DNA of 64,000 nucleotides. Source: an uncultured Caulobacterales bacterium. Its GTDB lineage: Bacteria > Pseudomonadota > Alphaproteobacteria > Caulobacterales > Maricaulaceae. Made by a program: the position numbers and the translations under genes. The notes under the pieces were generated by a model that was not told the origin of the DNA, did not search any database, and was given only the letters and a program-made list of their open reading frames with translations. The stretch is taken from positions 496,001 to 560,000 of the forward strand of contig CANNER010000001.1 in assembly GCA_947503715.1 (NCBI GenBank), written 5' to 3'. This document shows, one piece after another, positions 10,301 through 17,464 of the stretch. The stretch's first letter is position 1, and each line of letters begins with the position of its first letter.

Positions 10301-13300
10301 TCGAACACAGCCGGGACTGTTTCGTAAGTGACAGAGGCAGGCTGAACGACAACTGTTTCAGTGACCGTCTCGAATGTTGCCGGGATAGCGACCAGTTCTG
10401 TGGACGCTTCCTGAACGATGACGTTCTCTGTGACAGTTTCATATTCGGCTGGAACCGTCACATATTCGACGCCAGCGGGCTGGACGACAACTGTTTCTGT
10501 GACGGTTTCGAATGTTGCTGGGATTGCGACCATTTCAGAGGACGCTTCCTGAACAACAACCGCTTCCTGAACGGTCTCATAGACAGCCGGGACAGTCACA
10601 TATTCGACTGTTGCAGGCTGGACGACGACAGTTTCAGTCACAGTTTCGAATGTCGCCGGGATCGTGACGAGCTCTGTAGACGCTTCCTGAACGACGACCG
10701 CTTCTTGGACTGTTTCGAAAACAGCCGGTACGGTGACATATTCGACGCCAGCAGGCTGGACGACGACAGTTTCAGTCACAGTCTCGAATGTTGCAGGGAT
10801 TGTGACCAGCTCTGTGGACGCTTCCTGAACAACGATCGTTTCCTCATAGGTCTCGAACTTGGCTGGAACAGTCACATACTCAACTGTTTCAGGTTGGACG
10901 ACGACTGTTTCAGTGACCGTTTCGAATGTCGCTGGAATAGACACCATCTCGGAAGAGGCCTCTTGCACGACAACGGCTTCTTGAACTGTCTCATAGACAG
11001 CCGGGATGACTTCATAAGTGACGGAAGCAGGCTGGACGACAACAGTTTCATTCACTGTTTCGAATGTCGCAGGGATCGTGACCATTTCAGTCGACGCTTC
11101 CTGAACGACGATTGTCTCGGACACAGTCTCAAACACGGCCGGGACAGTTTCATAAGTCACAGATGCCGGCTGAACGACGACTGTTTCAGTCACAGTCTCA
11201 AACGTGGCAGGGATTGTGACGAGTTCTGTGGACGCTTCCTGAACGATAACAGGCTCGGATACAGTCTCATAGACGGCAGGAACGGCCGCATATTCAACCG
11301 TTGCAGGCTGAACAACGACTGTTTCTGTGACAGTCTCAAATGTGGCCGGAATTGTGACCAGTTCTGTTGACGCCTCTTGGACAACGATTGTTTCGTTATA
11401 TGTCTCGAATTCCGCAGGAACGGACACGTATTCGACGCCAGCGGGCTGAACGACGACTGTTTCAGTGACCGTTTCGAATGTCGCTGGAATTGTCACCATC
11501 TCTGTTGATGCTTCCTGAACAATGATGGGCTCCTGAACGGTTTCATAAACCGCTGGAACCGCAACATATTCGACAGTCGCAGGTGTTACGACGACAGTTT
11601 CAGAGACAGTTTCGAATGTCGCCGGGATTGTGACGAGCTCTGTGGAGGCTTCCTGAACAACAACTGTCTCTGTGACTGTGTCATAAACAGGCGGCACAAC
11701 AACATATTCAACCGTTGCAGGCTGAACCACGACAGTCTCGGAGACAGTCTCGAAAGTTGCAGGGATGGAAACAAGCTCTGTGCTGGCTTCCTGAACAACG
11801 ATTGTCTCGTTGTAAGTTTCATATTCAGCAGGGATAACTGTGTAATCAACGGAGGCCGGCTGAACGACGACTGTTTCTGTGACCGTTTCGAATGTCGCAG
11901 GGATCGTCACCAATTGTGTGGACGCTTCCTGAACAACGACTGTTTCACTGACAGTTTCAAAAACAGGTGGGACTGTAACAAGTTCTGTTGTTGCTTCTTG
12001 AACAACGACAGTTTCTGTCACGTTCTCGAAAGTCGCCGGGATCGTGACGAGCTCAGTCGCAGCTTCTTGAACAACGATTGTCTCGGACACGGTCTCAAAG
12101 ACGGCTGGGACAGTTGTATATTCAACAGAAGCCGGCTGAACGACGACTGTTTCAGTCACAGTCTCAAATGTCGCCGGAATAGTGACCAGCTCTGTAGACG
12201 CTTCCTGAACAACGATTGTCTCGTTGACTGTCTCGAAAGTCGCAGGGATTGTAACGAGTTCTGTTGAGGCCTCTTGGACAACAACTGTCTCTGTGACGGT
12301 TTCATATGTCGCTGGGATTGTGACGAGCTCTGTAGACGCATCCTGAACAACAACTTGCTCAGTCACAGTCTCGAATGTCGCCGGAATTGTTGTGTACTCA
12401 ACACCCGCTGGCTGAACGACAACTGTTTCAGTGACAGTTTCAAATGTCGCCGGGATTGTGACGAGCTCTTTGACCGCATCTTTAACGACAACTGTTTCGG
12501 TGACAGTTTCAAACGTCGCCGGGATTGTGACCAACTCTGTAGCGGCTTCCTGAACGACGACTGTTTCTGTGTAATCCTCATAGACAGGTGGGATTGTCAC
12601 ATATTCAACAGATGCAGGCTGAACAACGACAGTCTCGGAGACTGTTTCGTAGACGGCTGGAACTGCGACGAGTTCTGTCGACGCTTCCTGAACCACGACA
12701 GTCTCTGTGACTGTGCGGAATGTTGGTGCGCCGGATGTTGAACCGGGACCGTAAGCGTTGACCGCGGAGCGGGAAACAACTCGACCGCCGGAGGCGACGA
12801 TGTTGCCTGAATTGTCGAGCGAGCCGATTGAAGATCCGGAGGCGTTATAAACGGTTCCGTTGGAGGCGACTGAATAAGTCGTTCCGCCAACCACGAGACG
12901 CGTCCGCGAAGAGCCTGTGCCGATCAATGTCAGCGGGTTAACAGCATTTGCTGCCAGAACGTTTCCGTTCGTGCCGACGATGTTGCCGGAGGCATCAACA
13001 GAGCCGATGCGTTGGCCGGAAGCATTTGTGACGGTTCTGGCGGAGTCGATTGTGTAAGGTGTGCCGTTAATCGTAACGGTGACTGTGCCACGACCCGGGA
13101 TGATGGAACCACCGCCCGCAACAACAAGCTCATAGCTTTCTTCTTGAACAAGAACGCGCTCAGTGACGGTTTCCATTGTTGCAGGAATTTTACGAATCTC
13201 TTCGCCAGCCTGACGCAGAACAACTTGCTCTGTCGATGTCGTGTACTGCGCGGGCACGATGACCCGTGCGAAACATTCGCCTGGAAGCGGATTACCCGGG

Positions 13301-13416
13301 GGCAATTCCTGCGCGAATGATGGTGCAGCAAGAACTGCGGCCGATGCGGCCATTAAAAGTGTACGTTTCATATTACGAAAACCCCCAAAGTCTTCAGTTT
13401 TGTTTAGTCGCGACAT
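4309..13416 (-). CDS. Giant secreted charge-polarised repeat protein with peptidoglycan-binding domain (3035 aa)
   Basis: No specific gene name is known to me. Layout by residue: signal peptide ending about 35 (LLMAASAAVLAAPSFA), a Cys-containing head (PGECFARVIVPAQY, about 45-60), a beta-hairpin domain (about 105-230), about 51 acidic 23-residue units (about 233-1421), a linker with a second Cys head (LCRVLIPAKYKT) and an Asp/Gly stretch DANRDGRDDRDG, about 48 basic 23-residue units (about 1620-2725), EWRQVLCEAN, a PG_binding_1 domain (about 2778-2842, IQRALQTQGYYNGALDG) and three beta-hairpin repeats to the end. Start choice: GGAGGG lies five bases before ATG 13416; a second ATG at 13371 (MKRTLL) would give a shorter signal peptide. 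It is preceded by a CtrA box and followed by a terminator. Probable role, inferred only: a peptidoglycan-anchored periplasmic or surface fibre. Confidence 0.9.
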   Translation of the reverse strand: MSRLNKTEDFGGFRNMKRTLLMAASAAVLAAPSFAQELPPGNPLPGECFARVIVPAQYTTSTEQVVLRQAGEEIRKIPATMETVTERVLVQEESYELVVAGGGSIIPGRGTVTVTINGTPYTIDSARTVTNASGQRIGSVDASGNIVGTNGNVLAANAVNPLTLIGTGSSRTRLVVGGTTYSVASNGTVYNASGSSIGSLDNSGNIVASGGRVVSRSAVNAYGPGSTSGAPTFRTVTETVVVQEASTELVAVPAVYETVSETVVVQPASVEYVTIPPVYEDYTETVVVQEAATELVTIPATFETVTETVVVKDAVKELVTIPATFETVTETVVVQPAGVEYTTIPATFETVTEQVVVQDASTELVTIPATYETVTETVVVQEASTELVTIPATFETVNETIVVQEASTELVTIPATFETVTETVVVQPASVEYTTVPAVFETVSETIVVQEAATELVTIPATFENVTETVVVQEATTELVTVPPVFETVSETVVVQEASTQLVTIPATFETVTETVVVQPASVDYTVIPAEYETYNETIVVQEASTELVSIPATFETVSETVVVQPATVEYVVVPPVYDTVTETVVVQEASTELVTIPATFETVSETVVVTPATVEYVAVPAVYETVQEPIIVQEASTEMVTIPATFETVTETVVVQPAGVEYVSVPAEFETYNETIVVQEASTELVTIPATFETVTETVVVQPATVEYAAVPAVYETVSEPVIVQEASTELVTIPATFETVTETVVVQPASVTYETVPAVFETVSETIVVQEASTEMVTIPATFETVNETVVVQPASVTYEVIPAVYETVQEAVVVQEASSEMVSIPATFETVTETVVVQPETVEYVTVPAKFETYEETIVVQEASTELVTIPATFETVTETVVVQPAGVEYVTVPAVFETVQEAVVVQEASTELVTIPATFETVTETVVVQPATVEYVTVPAVYETVQEAVVVQEASSEMVAIPATFETVTETVVVQPAGVEYVTVPAEYETVTENVIVQEASTELVAIPATFETVTETVVVQPASVTYETVPAVFETVNETIVVQEASTELVTIPATFETVSETVVVQPASVTYETIPAVFETVQETIVVQEASTELVTIPATFRDVTETVVVQEASTELVSIPATFENVTETYVVQEATTELVSVPATYETVTETVVVQPETVEYVSVPAVYETYNETIVVQEASSELVSIPATFENVTETVVVQPATTELVAVPATFETVSETVVVKEATTELVSVPATFKNVTETVVVQPETVEYVTIPAEYETYNETIVVQEASTELVSVPATFRNVTETVVVQEASTELVSIPATYETVTETVVVQPETVEYVAVPAKFRTESQTYIQQEAANQLTIIPATYETVTETIVVQEASTRVEVVPATYRTVTETVVVTEARTEIDVIPAKYETRSERVLIEPAREEWKPGSQAINSGAFTGGRVNTATRGQFTVFNGVSEQVVESTETIVNQTGEILCRVLIPAKYKTITKQVIVSPARAVERTIPAVTRQITRRVVDQEATTREIPVPAVTETLTRRVVKTPARVVDAGGSTFAGGTRISGFVDANRDGRDDRDGLNAGDASSADRAAGGSRLVGGNGSANINGGQFGQRVGSVETRVVAEEAKVVERRIPAVTKTLTRRVVKTPASTTQRQIPAVTDTVTRRVVATPASTQERRIPAVTKTETRRRVKTPARTSERRIPAVTKQVTRRVVDRPASTTERRIPAVTKVETRRVVKTPASTIERQVPAVTQQVTRRVVKTPASTTQRAVPAVTKVETRRRIKTPASTAERRIPAVTKTVSRRVVKTPASTIERNVPAVTKTRTRRVVKTPAATTERRIPAVTQTVTRKVVDRPASTQERTIPAVTKTEARRVVKTPARTVERTVPAVTKQVSRRVVKTPASTSERRIPAVTKTEARRVVKTPARTIERTIPAVTKQVSRRVVKTPAATTQRAVPAISKPQTRRVIKTPARTIERATPAVTKQVTRRVVKTPAATTERRIPAVTKMETRRVVKTPASTIERNVPAVTKQVSRRVVKTPAATTERRIPAVTKMETRRVVKTPASTVERTVPAITKQVSRRVVKTPAATTERRVPAITKTETRRRIATPAATVERRVPAVTKQVSRRVVKTPAATTERRIPAVTKMETRRVVKTPARTVERTVPAVTKQVSRRIVKTPASTQERRIPAVTKQETRRVVKTPAATIERAVPAVTKQVSRRVVKTPAATTERRIPAVTKMETRRVLKTPAATVERTVPAVTKQVSRRVVKTPAATTERRVPAITKTEARRRVKTPARTIERATPAVTKTVSRRVVKTPAATTERRIPAVTKMETRRVVKTPASTVERTIPAVTRQVERRVVKTPASTTERRIPAVTKQETRRVVKTPAATIERTVPAVTKTVSRRVVKTPAATTQRAVPAITKTETRRRIKTPARTVERTIPAVTKAVTRRVVKTPAATTERRVPAITKQVQRRVVKTPAVTTERRIPAVTKQETRRVVKTPASTTERRIPAVTKQETRRVVKTPARTVERTVPAVTKQVSRRVVKTPASTTERRIPAVTKQQQRRVVKTPASTTERRIPAVTKQVTRQVVKTPARTTERAIPARTQTVERRVVKTPARTVERATPAVTKQVTRRVVKTPAATTERTIPAVTDTVTRRVMKTPASTTERRIPAVTKTETRRRVKTPATTQERRIPAVTREVTRRVVKTPATTTERRIPAVTKTVTRRVVDGAPRIERRVIPARYETIQVQRVATPARTETIAIPAQFGTIERRTQTSPEKAEWRQVLCEANANVTVIRAIQRALQTQGYYNGALDGQLGRQTYAAVEAFQTARGLSTGGLTLRTVDALGVDWRSMVSGTNVGINGGFTTGGTTTGTTGGFTTGTTVTTTTSGYTVGSDNVVRTGAGQVLGTLRANGDVVNSAGQVVLRGFSAGGGSTTGYTIGSDNSVRDASGNLIGTLRTNGDVVNSSGQVVISGLSTTAATSGSNLLNGGTVGSAVTSVTSGDYTVRADGTVVDTSGNVIGQVNANGEIIANGQVIGRVRPRN
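4316..4840 (-). repeat. Three beta-hairpin repeats (C-terminal set) in the giant protein
   Basis: Three copies with the same glycine and asparagine skeleton as the N-terminal pair: GAGQVLGTLRANGDVVN, DASGNLIGTLRTNGDVVN and DTSGNVIGQVNANGEII. They follow a Thr/Gly-rich linker after the peptidoglycan-binding domain and form the very C-terminus. Confidence 0.75.
5240..8560 (-). repeat. Basic tandem repeat tract, ~48 units of 23 residues (69 bp)
   Basis: About 48 consecutive 23-residue units, typically RRIPAVTKTETRRVV followed by KTPASTTE. Each has five or six Arg/Lys and one or two Glu, a net of about +4. Units alternate between RRIPAVTKMETRRVV and RTVPAVTKQVSRRVV forms, again a 46-residue higher-order period. 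The Ile-Pro-Ala, Val-Val and Pro-Ala positions fall in the same register as in the acidic tract, so both tracts descend from one repeat. Confidence 0.95.
9154..12723 (-). repeat. Acidic tandem repeat tract, ~51 units of 23 residues (69 bp)
   Basis: I segmented the protein by hand into about 51 consecutive 23-residue units. The commonest unit begins QEASTELVTIPATF and ends ETVTETVVV. Units carry three or four Glu and usually no Lys/Arg, a net of about -3 to -4 each. Two flavours alternate for long runs: type A (QEASTEL..IPATF) and type B (QPASVEY..VPAVY), giving a 46-residue (138-bp) higher-order period. Copies differ at many codons, so the tract is real divergence rather than an assembly collapse. 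Confidence 0.95.
12765..13090 (-). repeat. Two beta-hairpin repeats (N-terminal set) in the giant protein
   Basis: Two copies of about 45-50 residues with the pattern Y-T/S-(V/I)-x(4-5)-V-x-N-A-S-G-x-x-I-G-S-(V/L)-D-x-S-G-N-I-V. Examples are TNASGQRIGSVDASGNIV and YNASGSSIGSLDNSGNIV. The same pattern returns three times at the C-terminus of the protein, so these modules bracket the charged tracts. Confidence 0.75.
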
Positions 13417-13466
13417 GCGAACCCTCCAGATTGTCTCATTCTCCGCCGGACGACGGATTCAGGACG

Positions 13467-13481
13467 TTAACTTCCTCTTAA
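13467..13481. promoter_or_regulatory. CtrA-type box upstream of the giant repeat gene
   Basis: TTAA-CTTCCTC-TTAA, a perfect match to the TTAA-N7-TTAA consensus of the alphaproteobacterial cell-cycle regulator CtrA. It sits 51 bases upstream of the start at 13416, in the 82-base gap behind the HAD gene, where an activator or promoter-overlapping site would be expected. Confidence 0.6.
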
Positions 13482-13498
13482 ACTCTCGAGAAAGTAAT

Positions 13499-14170
13499 TC
13501 AATTGCTAATTGGCGACACGCGAAAAGGTCGGAAGTAAGACGCCTCTGCGGCGTGTAACATCTCCCAATCTCCCCTAGTATCTCCGTAAGCCTCCAATAT
13601 TTTCACGGATTGAGGCGCAAATTGGTCAAAAATGCGGCGAACCTTGTTGGCTCCCCATACATTATATCCTTTTAGCCCCCCGGAAGCCGTAGCTCCGTCC
13701 GATTCTAACTCAGTTGCCATGACGTGTGCAGGATGAATGCCAGTTGAACGCGCCCAGTATCGTAAATACGGACCGATAGAAGCACTGCACATATATAATG
13801 AATCAGGGCCTATATTCGCATCTGCTAATTTCGCCTTCACATGCGCTAGTGCGGCGGGACGAATATAGCGAGGTATCACGTCTCTCGCGAAACTTTCCGC
13901 CATTGATTCGATTCTTTCAATTGATCTACCCGCGAAAAACCGGTGCACAACGGCAGCTTTCACGGCATGGCGATCAATACGGCCCAGCTTGTAAGAGATA
14001 AATGTCGGCATCAGTCGTGCGATATTCCCTAGCCATCGCGGTGTCCCTGCATAATAGCGTAAAAACAGTGCAAACGTGTCTTTCGTCGTAATTGTGCCGT
14101 CAAAATCGAAGGCGACAATCTCGTGGTCAGCGTTTTTCTGTGACACTACATTTGTAGGGGATTCGGACAT
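13499..14170 (-). CDS. HAD-IB family phosphatase
   Basis: Haloacid-dehalogenase hydrolase of subfamily IB (SerB/PgpC-like). Motif I is AFDFDGTITTKDTF near the N-terminus; a Lys of the conserved region is in GANKVRRI; motif IV is GDTRGDWEML. The family includes phosphoserine phosphatases and phosphatidylglycerophosphatase C; the hydrophobic cap (RWLGNIARLMPTFISYKLG) favours a PgpC-like lipid-phosphate role, but this is uncertain. The reading frame is open back to 14338, but ATG 14170 (MSESPTNVV) has AAAAGG five bases upstream and the extra 56 residues have no recognisable content. It points towards the giant gene with an 82-base gap, but that gap has its own CtrA box. Confidence 0.85.
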   Translation of the reverse strand: MSESPTNVVSQKNADHEIVAFDFDGTITTKDTFALFLRYYAGTPRWLGNIARLMPTFISYKLGRIDRHAVKAAVVHRFFAGRSIERIESMAESFARDVIPRYIRPAALAHVKAKLADANIGPDSLYMCSASIGPYLRYWARSTGIHPAHVMATELESDGATASGGLKGYNVWGANKVRRIFDQFAPQSVKILEAYGDTRGDWEMLHAAEASYFRPFRVSPISN

Positions 14171-14389
14171 TTGGGCCTTTTCATCTCTGTCGATTATAGG
14201 TTGCGGGAACCGGACACACAGTTCAAGGCGGCGCGGGTCTCGTCCTTTATAAAGACCTAAAACATCCGGAAGTTCCACGCCCTCCTTTAGGATGCCTGTG
14301 GAGAAGGGCTGTGATTTCCATCTTGCCCCCACCCGCAACGCAGGTCAGAGCGGTCATCTTATTTACCGCATTTAAGAATAGGATGCCTC

Positions 14390-17245
14390 ATGCGCACAGG
14401 ATTACTTCGAACGGTTTCTCTTATCGCCTCTTTGACCCTGATCGCCTGTTCCGGTGCGAGAGATGCACCCGTGAGAGTGGAAAATCCTGATTTCGCGCAA
14501 GAGGCATCAGACCTCGCCGTGGATGAGGCCGTCACATATGGTAAATTGCCCAATGGATTGCGCTATGCCGTCCGGTCCAATGCAACCCCCACCAAAACCG
14601 CGACCCTGCTGATGCGGATTGATACGGGGTCACTGAACGAGACTGAAGAAACGCGCGGTCTCGCCCATTTCTTAGAGCACATGGCCTTTAACGGTTCGGA
14701 AAATATAGAAGAGGGCGAGATGACCAAGCAGTTAGAGCGCTTCGGTTTGGCCTTCGGCGCAGACACAAATGCCTCCACCAGTTTCGATGAAACCATTTAC
14801 TCGCTTGAACTGCCGGATGTCTCCGAAGAAATGTTGGACGTAACATTAGGAATTATGCGCGAAACAGCGGAACGCCTGACGCTTGCCCCCGACGCGATTG
14901 AGCGGGAGCGGGGTGTCATTCAGGCGGAGCGACGCGCGCGGTCCAATCCCGGCTTCCGCGCTTTTCTGGATCAACTCGATTTCCTCGCCGGACATACAAT
15001 CCTGCCGGATCGCTTGCCCATTGGGACAGAGGAAACCATCCAGACCGTCACGCCTGAACAGTTCCGCGAGTTTTACTCTGCTTGGTATCGCCCTGAAAAC
15101 ACATTTGTCACATTAGTGGGCGATTTTGAATCTGACTATGCCGTTCAAAAGATTGAAGAATTTTTCGGCGACTGGCGAGCACCGGAGGGCGTGGAACCCG
15201 GGGTCAGCGTCGAAATCGACTCTGCGGCTCTAACTGCCCCTCGCAGTCGCGTTTATTCCGATCCGGAAATCCAGACGAGTGTTTCTGTCAATTTGGTCAA
15301 ACCTTTCACGCCTGAGGCCGATTTACTGACGACACGCAAGGAAGGACTGATCGAAAGCCTCGGAAATTCCATTCTCAACCGCCGTTTGGGCAAGCTCGCC
15401 CGGACAGAGGACGCCGCCTTTATCGGCGCGGGTGTTGGGACATCGAATTTCTTCGATGCCGGAGAGATTTCGTCTTTGAGCATCAGCACGCAACCTGAAA
15501 ACTGGGAAGCGGGACTCGCACAGGGGGAACAGGCACTTCGGCGTGCCCTGCAACATGGGTTCACGCAGGCGGAATTGGACGAGCAGCTCGCCAATCTCGA
15601 AAATTCTCTGAAAGTCTCAGTTCAGACCTCACCTACGCGCCGGACGCCAAGTCTCGCGCGGTCTATTCTAGGGTCTTTTTCCAGTGAGCGCGTTGTCACG
15701 ACACCCGAGAGTAATCTGGAGCGATTCTTGGGGTATAAGTCAGAGATCACATTAGAGGCCGTTGAAGCGGCCTTCCGCGAGGCGTGGGACGGCTTGGCAG
15801 ATGCGCCGCAACTCTACCTCCAGACTTCGGACTTGATTGAAGACGGCGAAACCAAACTGGAAGCCGCTTTCGCCGCGACCCGGGCTGTGGATGTTGCCCC
15901 GCGTGCGGAAGAAGCGAAGCTTGAATTTGCCTATGATGATTTCGGCACGCCCGGAACAGTCGCTAAGCGCTCCCGAATTGACGACATTGATGCGACACTC
16001 ATCACATTCGACAATAATGTCCGTCTGAATATCAAAAAAACGCCCTATGAGGACAATGTCATCCGTCTGTCGGCCCGTATCGGGGCAGGGATGCTCTCCG
16101 CACCCACGGACATTGCACCGGGATTTGAAGTCTACACGCAAAACATGCTCTCGCTCTCCGGTTTGGGGCAGCACAAAGTCGATGATATCTCGACCCTCAT
16201 GGCAGGCCGTTCGGTCGGCGTGCGTCGCGGATTTTCTGATACGGCGATGACACTTTCAGGCTCTACAACGCCGGATGACCTGGATTTACAGATGAAGCTC
16301 ATGGCGGCTTACGCAACTGATCCGGGCTACCGTCCGGAAGCGCAAGCGCAATATGATAAATATATCCGGTCTTGGTATCCGACTCTGGATAGCACACCGG
16401 GCGGCGTGGCGAGCCGCGATATTGGGCGTATCCTGCGCAGTGGGGATAAACGTTGGGGTTTCCCGTCCGAGGCGGACCTCTTGGATGTCGATATGGATCT
16501 CATCCGGAACTGGATGGAGGCCAATGTCTTGGGTGGCTCTATCGAAATTACAGCTGTCGGGGATATTGATGAAGACGAATTGATTGAGGCCGTCGCGGCA
16601 AGTTTTGGCGCCCTGCCGGAGCGCCCGCTTACCGTCTTTGAACCTGACCCGGCTTTGACCAAAGTTTCTTTCCCGGACGGCTCGAAACGCCCGATCTTGC
16701 TCTCCCATGCGGGAGATGCCCAGACGGCGCGGCTTTATATCTACTGGCCCGCAGCAGACGCGACGGATGTGGTGCTCTTGCGACACACTCAGATGGTCTC
16801 TAATATGTTCGATCTTCGCCTGACGGAAGTTCTACGCGAAGAGGAGGGGGCGACCTATTCCCCAGGCGTGTCCCAGACCGGCTCGCGCCTTTATAAGGGC
16901 TTCGGATATATCGGCGCACAAATCGAAGTCTCGCCGGATAAGATTGATCTCATGGCCGAGAAAATCCGGGAAGTGGCGGCCGAGTTTGAACGTGGTGAAA
17001 TTGAGCAAGATGTCTTTGACCGCGCCATAAAACCCGTTCTGGAGTCCTTGGAAACGAGTCTTGAGAGCAATTCCCTATGGATGAGCGTGCTCTCACAAGC
17101 TCAAACCGATCCGGAAGATATCGCCCGTTTCCGGACGCGGGACGAGGTGTATCAATCCATGACACTGGCGGATCTAAAACCTGTTGCGAAACAGGTCTTT
17201 GTTGATGCCAATTCCATAGAGATCCAGATTTTACCGGAAGAATGA
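14390..17245 (+). CDS. M16 family zinc metallopeptidase, lipoprotein (951 aa)
   Basis: Pitrilysin/M16 peptidase with two tandem M16 + M16_C halves, the length of the 900-plus-residue periplasmic class. The zinc motif HxxEH is present as H93-FL-E96-H97 (HFLEHMAFNG) and the downstream Glu region is ERERGVIQAERR. The C-terminal half is the inactive partner. The N-terminus has a lipobox LIAC with Cys20, so it is probably anchored to the outer or inner membrane and degrades peptides in the periplasm. It is monocistronic, divergent from the HAD gene and followed by a 219-base regulatory gap. ATG at 14390 has AGG (AATAGG) a few bases upstream. Confidence 0.94.
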   Translation: MRTGLLRTVSLIASLTLIACSGARDAPVRVENPDFAQEASDLAVDEAVTYGKLPNGLRYAVRSNATPTKTATLLMRIDTGSLNETEETRGLAHFLEHMAFNGSENIEEGEMTKQLERFGLAFGADTNASTSFDETIYSLELPDVSEEMLDVTLGIMRETAERLTLAPDAIERERGVIQAERRARSNPGFRAFLDQLDFLAGHTILPDRLPIGTEETIQTVTPEQFREFYSAWYRPENTFVTLVGDFESDYAVQKIEEFFGDWRAPEGVEPGVSVEIDSAALTAPRSRVYSDPEIQTSVSVNLVKPFTPEADLLTTRKEGLIESLGNSILNRRLGKLARTEDAAFIGAGVGTSNFFDAGEISSLSISTQPENWEAGLAQGEQALRRALQHGFTQAELDEQLANLENSLKVSVQTSPTRRTPSLARSILGSFSSERVVTTPESNLERFLGYKSEITLEAVEAAFREAWDGLADAPQLYLQTSDLIEDGETKLEAAFAATRAVDVAPRAEEAKLEFAYDDFGTPGTVAKRSRIDDIDATLITFDNNVRLNIKKTPYEDNVIRLSARIGAGMLSAPTDIAPGFEVYTQNMLSLSGLGQHKVDDISTLMAGRSVGVRRGFSDTAMTLSGSTTPDDLDLQMKLMAAYATDPGYRPEAQAQYDKYIRSWYPTLDSTPGGVASRDIGRILRSGDKRWGFPSEADLLDVDMDLIRNWMEANVLGGSIEITAVGDIDEDELIEAVAASFGALPERPLTVFEPDPALTKVSFPDGSKRPILLSHAGDAQTARLYIYWPAADATDVVLLRHTQMVSNMFDLRLTEVLREEEGATYSPGVSQTGSRLYKGFGYIGAQIEVSPDKIDLMAEKIREVAAEFERGEIEQDVFDRAIKPVLESLETSLESNSLWMSVLSQAQTDPEDIARFRTRDEVYQSMTLADLKPVAKQVFVDANSIEIQILPEE

Positions 17246-17329
17246 GTCAAAGGTAAAATCTGGCTTAACCTTTGCAAGATTGAAGAAGTGACGGAAAAAT
17301 AACCCTTTTTAGTCACCTTCTCTTAGTTT

Positions 17330-17344
17330 TTAACCTGATTTTAA
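17330..17344. promoter_or_regulatory. CtrA-type box upstream of the TadG-like gene
   Basis: TTAA-CCTGATT-TTAA followed by CCAT, so the right half is the full TTAACCAT half-site and the spacing is exactly seven. A further TTAACC half-site lies at about 17263. Both are in the gap before the TadG-like gene, whose start is about 120 bases downstream. Confidence 0.65.
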
Positions 17345-17464
17345 CCATAAAAAATACCAATCTGTTTCATCCTGCTACAACTTCCCCTCTTGGCAGAGTG
17401 GGTGCAACACCCCTCCCATATCGCGACCTCACCGTCCCATTTTGGGCAAAGAGGTCAAATAAGG

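Noticed and set aside
9379-11370. 663-residue plus-strand open frame opposite the acidic tract
   Set aside because: Asn/Asp/Cys-rich 23-residue periodicity mirrors the minus-strand repeat; it is a shadow frame.
5240-12723. Tandem 69-bp repeats as a possible CRISPR array
   Set aside because: The repeats are contiguous, coding and divergent, with no unique spacers of constant size and no cas genes.
14171-14338. N-terminal extension of the HAD phosphatase
   Set aside because: The extra 56 residues have no domain content and the downstream ATG has a better ribosome site and family-like start.
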